Shown here: in pieces, positions 42,914 through 42,965 of the stretch
Numbering within the stretch: position 1 is the first letter of the stretch
Layout: every line of letters begins with the position of its first letter
From: Thermus altitudinis
GTDB lineage: Bacteria > Deinococcota > Deinococci > Deinococcales > Thermaceae
Assembly: GCF_022760835.1 (NCBI RefSeq)
Contig: NZ_JAKTNQ010000021.1
Location: forward strand, 1 to 42,965
Direction: 5' to 3'
Length of the DNA stretch: 42,965 nt
Position numbers and translations under genes: made by a program
The notes under the pieces: model-generated
What the model saw: only the letters and a program-made list of their open reading frames with translations
What the model was told of the DNA's origin: nothing
The model's database searches: none

Positions 42914-42965
42914 CCCTGAACCCGGACAAACACATGTGAGACTCTGGGCTGGGATAAAAAGAGGG

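Overview
This window reads as chromosomal DNA from a Thermus species. It is very GC-rich, the genes are tightly packed with overlapping ends, GTG starts are common, and many proteins (TrmI, ClpP, PanD, RpmE, GreA, CarB) look near-identical to what I remember of their Thermus thermophilus orthologues. I see no plasmid, phage or CRISPR signal. The only mobile-element hint is a hairpin at the extreme left edge that may be the end of an IS200/IS605-type element cutting into an exported-protein gene.

Layout. 1-600: a truncated exported-protein gene and a small membrane protein, divergent from recO. 606-4464: recO, greA, and a folate pair (a PabB-PabA fusion plus PabC). 4555-9772: a 14-repeat beta-propeller-like protein converging on cobalamin-dependent methionine synthase (metH). 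9815-14625: pncB, then on the minus strand tRNA-His, tRNA-Leu, tig, clpP and clpX, a protein-quality cluster. 14653-22936: a rhodanese-like gene, carB, then a co-directional set (DarA-type c-di-AMP receptor, secreted DsbA-like protein, trmI, rqcH, panD, UbiA prenyltransferase). 23001-24612: a DUF436 protein converging on a class V aminotransferase. 24622-31518: a six-subunit membrane complex headed by an ArsR-type repressor. 31618-38082: an unknown protein, mscL, a sugar-ABC ATPase (malK-like), DUF5693 and csaB for cell-wall polymer pyruvylation, and an unknown protein. 38084-42965: dnaQ-like exonuclease, gatA, miaA, hsp20, tdk, rpmE and a small membrane protein.

The most interesting locus is 24622-31518. 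It encodes HyfB, HyfC, HyfE, HyfF, HycE/HyfG and HyfI homologues, the architecture of a group 4 membrane NiFe hydrogenase and complex I. The catalytic subunit lacks all four NiFe cysteines. The NuoB-like subunit lacks all four ligands of the proximal [4Fe-4S] (N2) cluster, yet keeps one separate ferredoxin-type cluster. The ion-translocating subunits keep their conserved acidic and Lys/His residues. This is an energy-converting-hydrogenase-related (Ehr) complex of unknown electron chemistry, with a clear operator over its promoter.

Genome-scale patterns are also visible. The octamer CCTCGAGG occurs about 35 times (roughly one per 1.2 kb), while CTCGAG is almost absent outside it. Seven convergent gene pairs all overlap at their 3' ends. 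About eleven genes have a -10 box 6-8 nt before the start codon (probable leaderless mRNAs), and several of these sit on palindromic, bidirectional -10 boxes.
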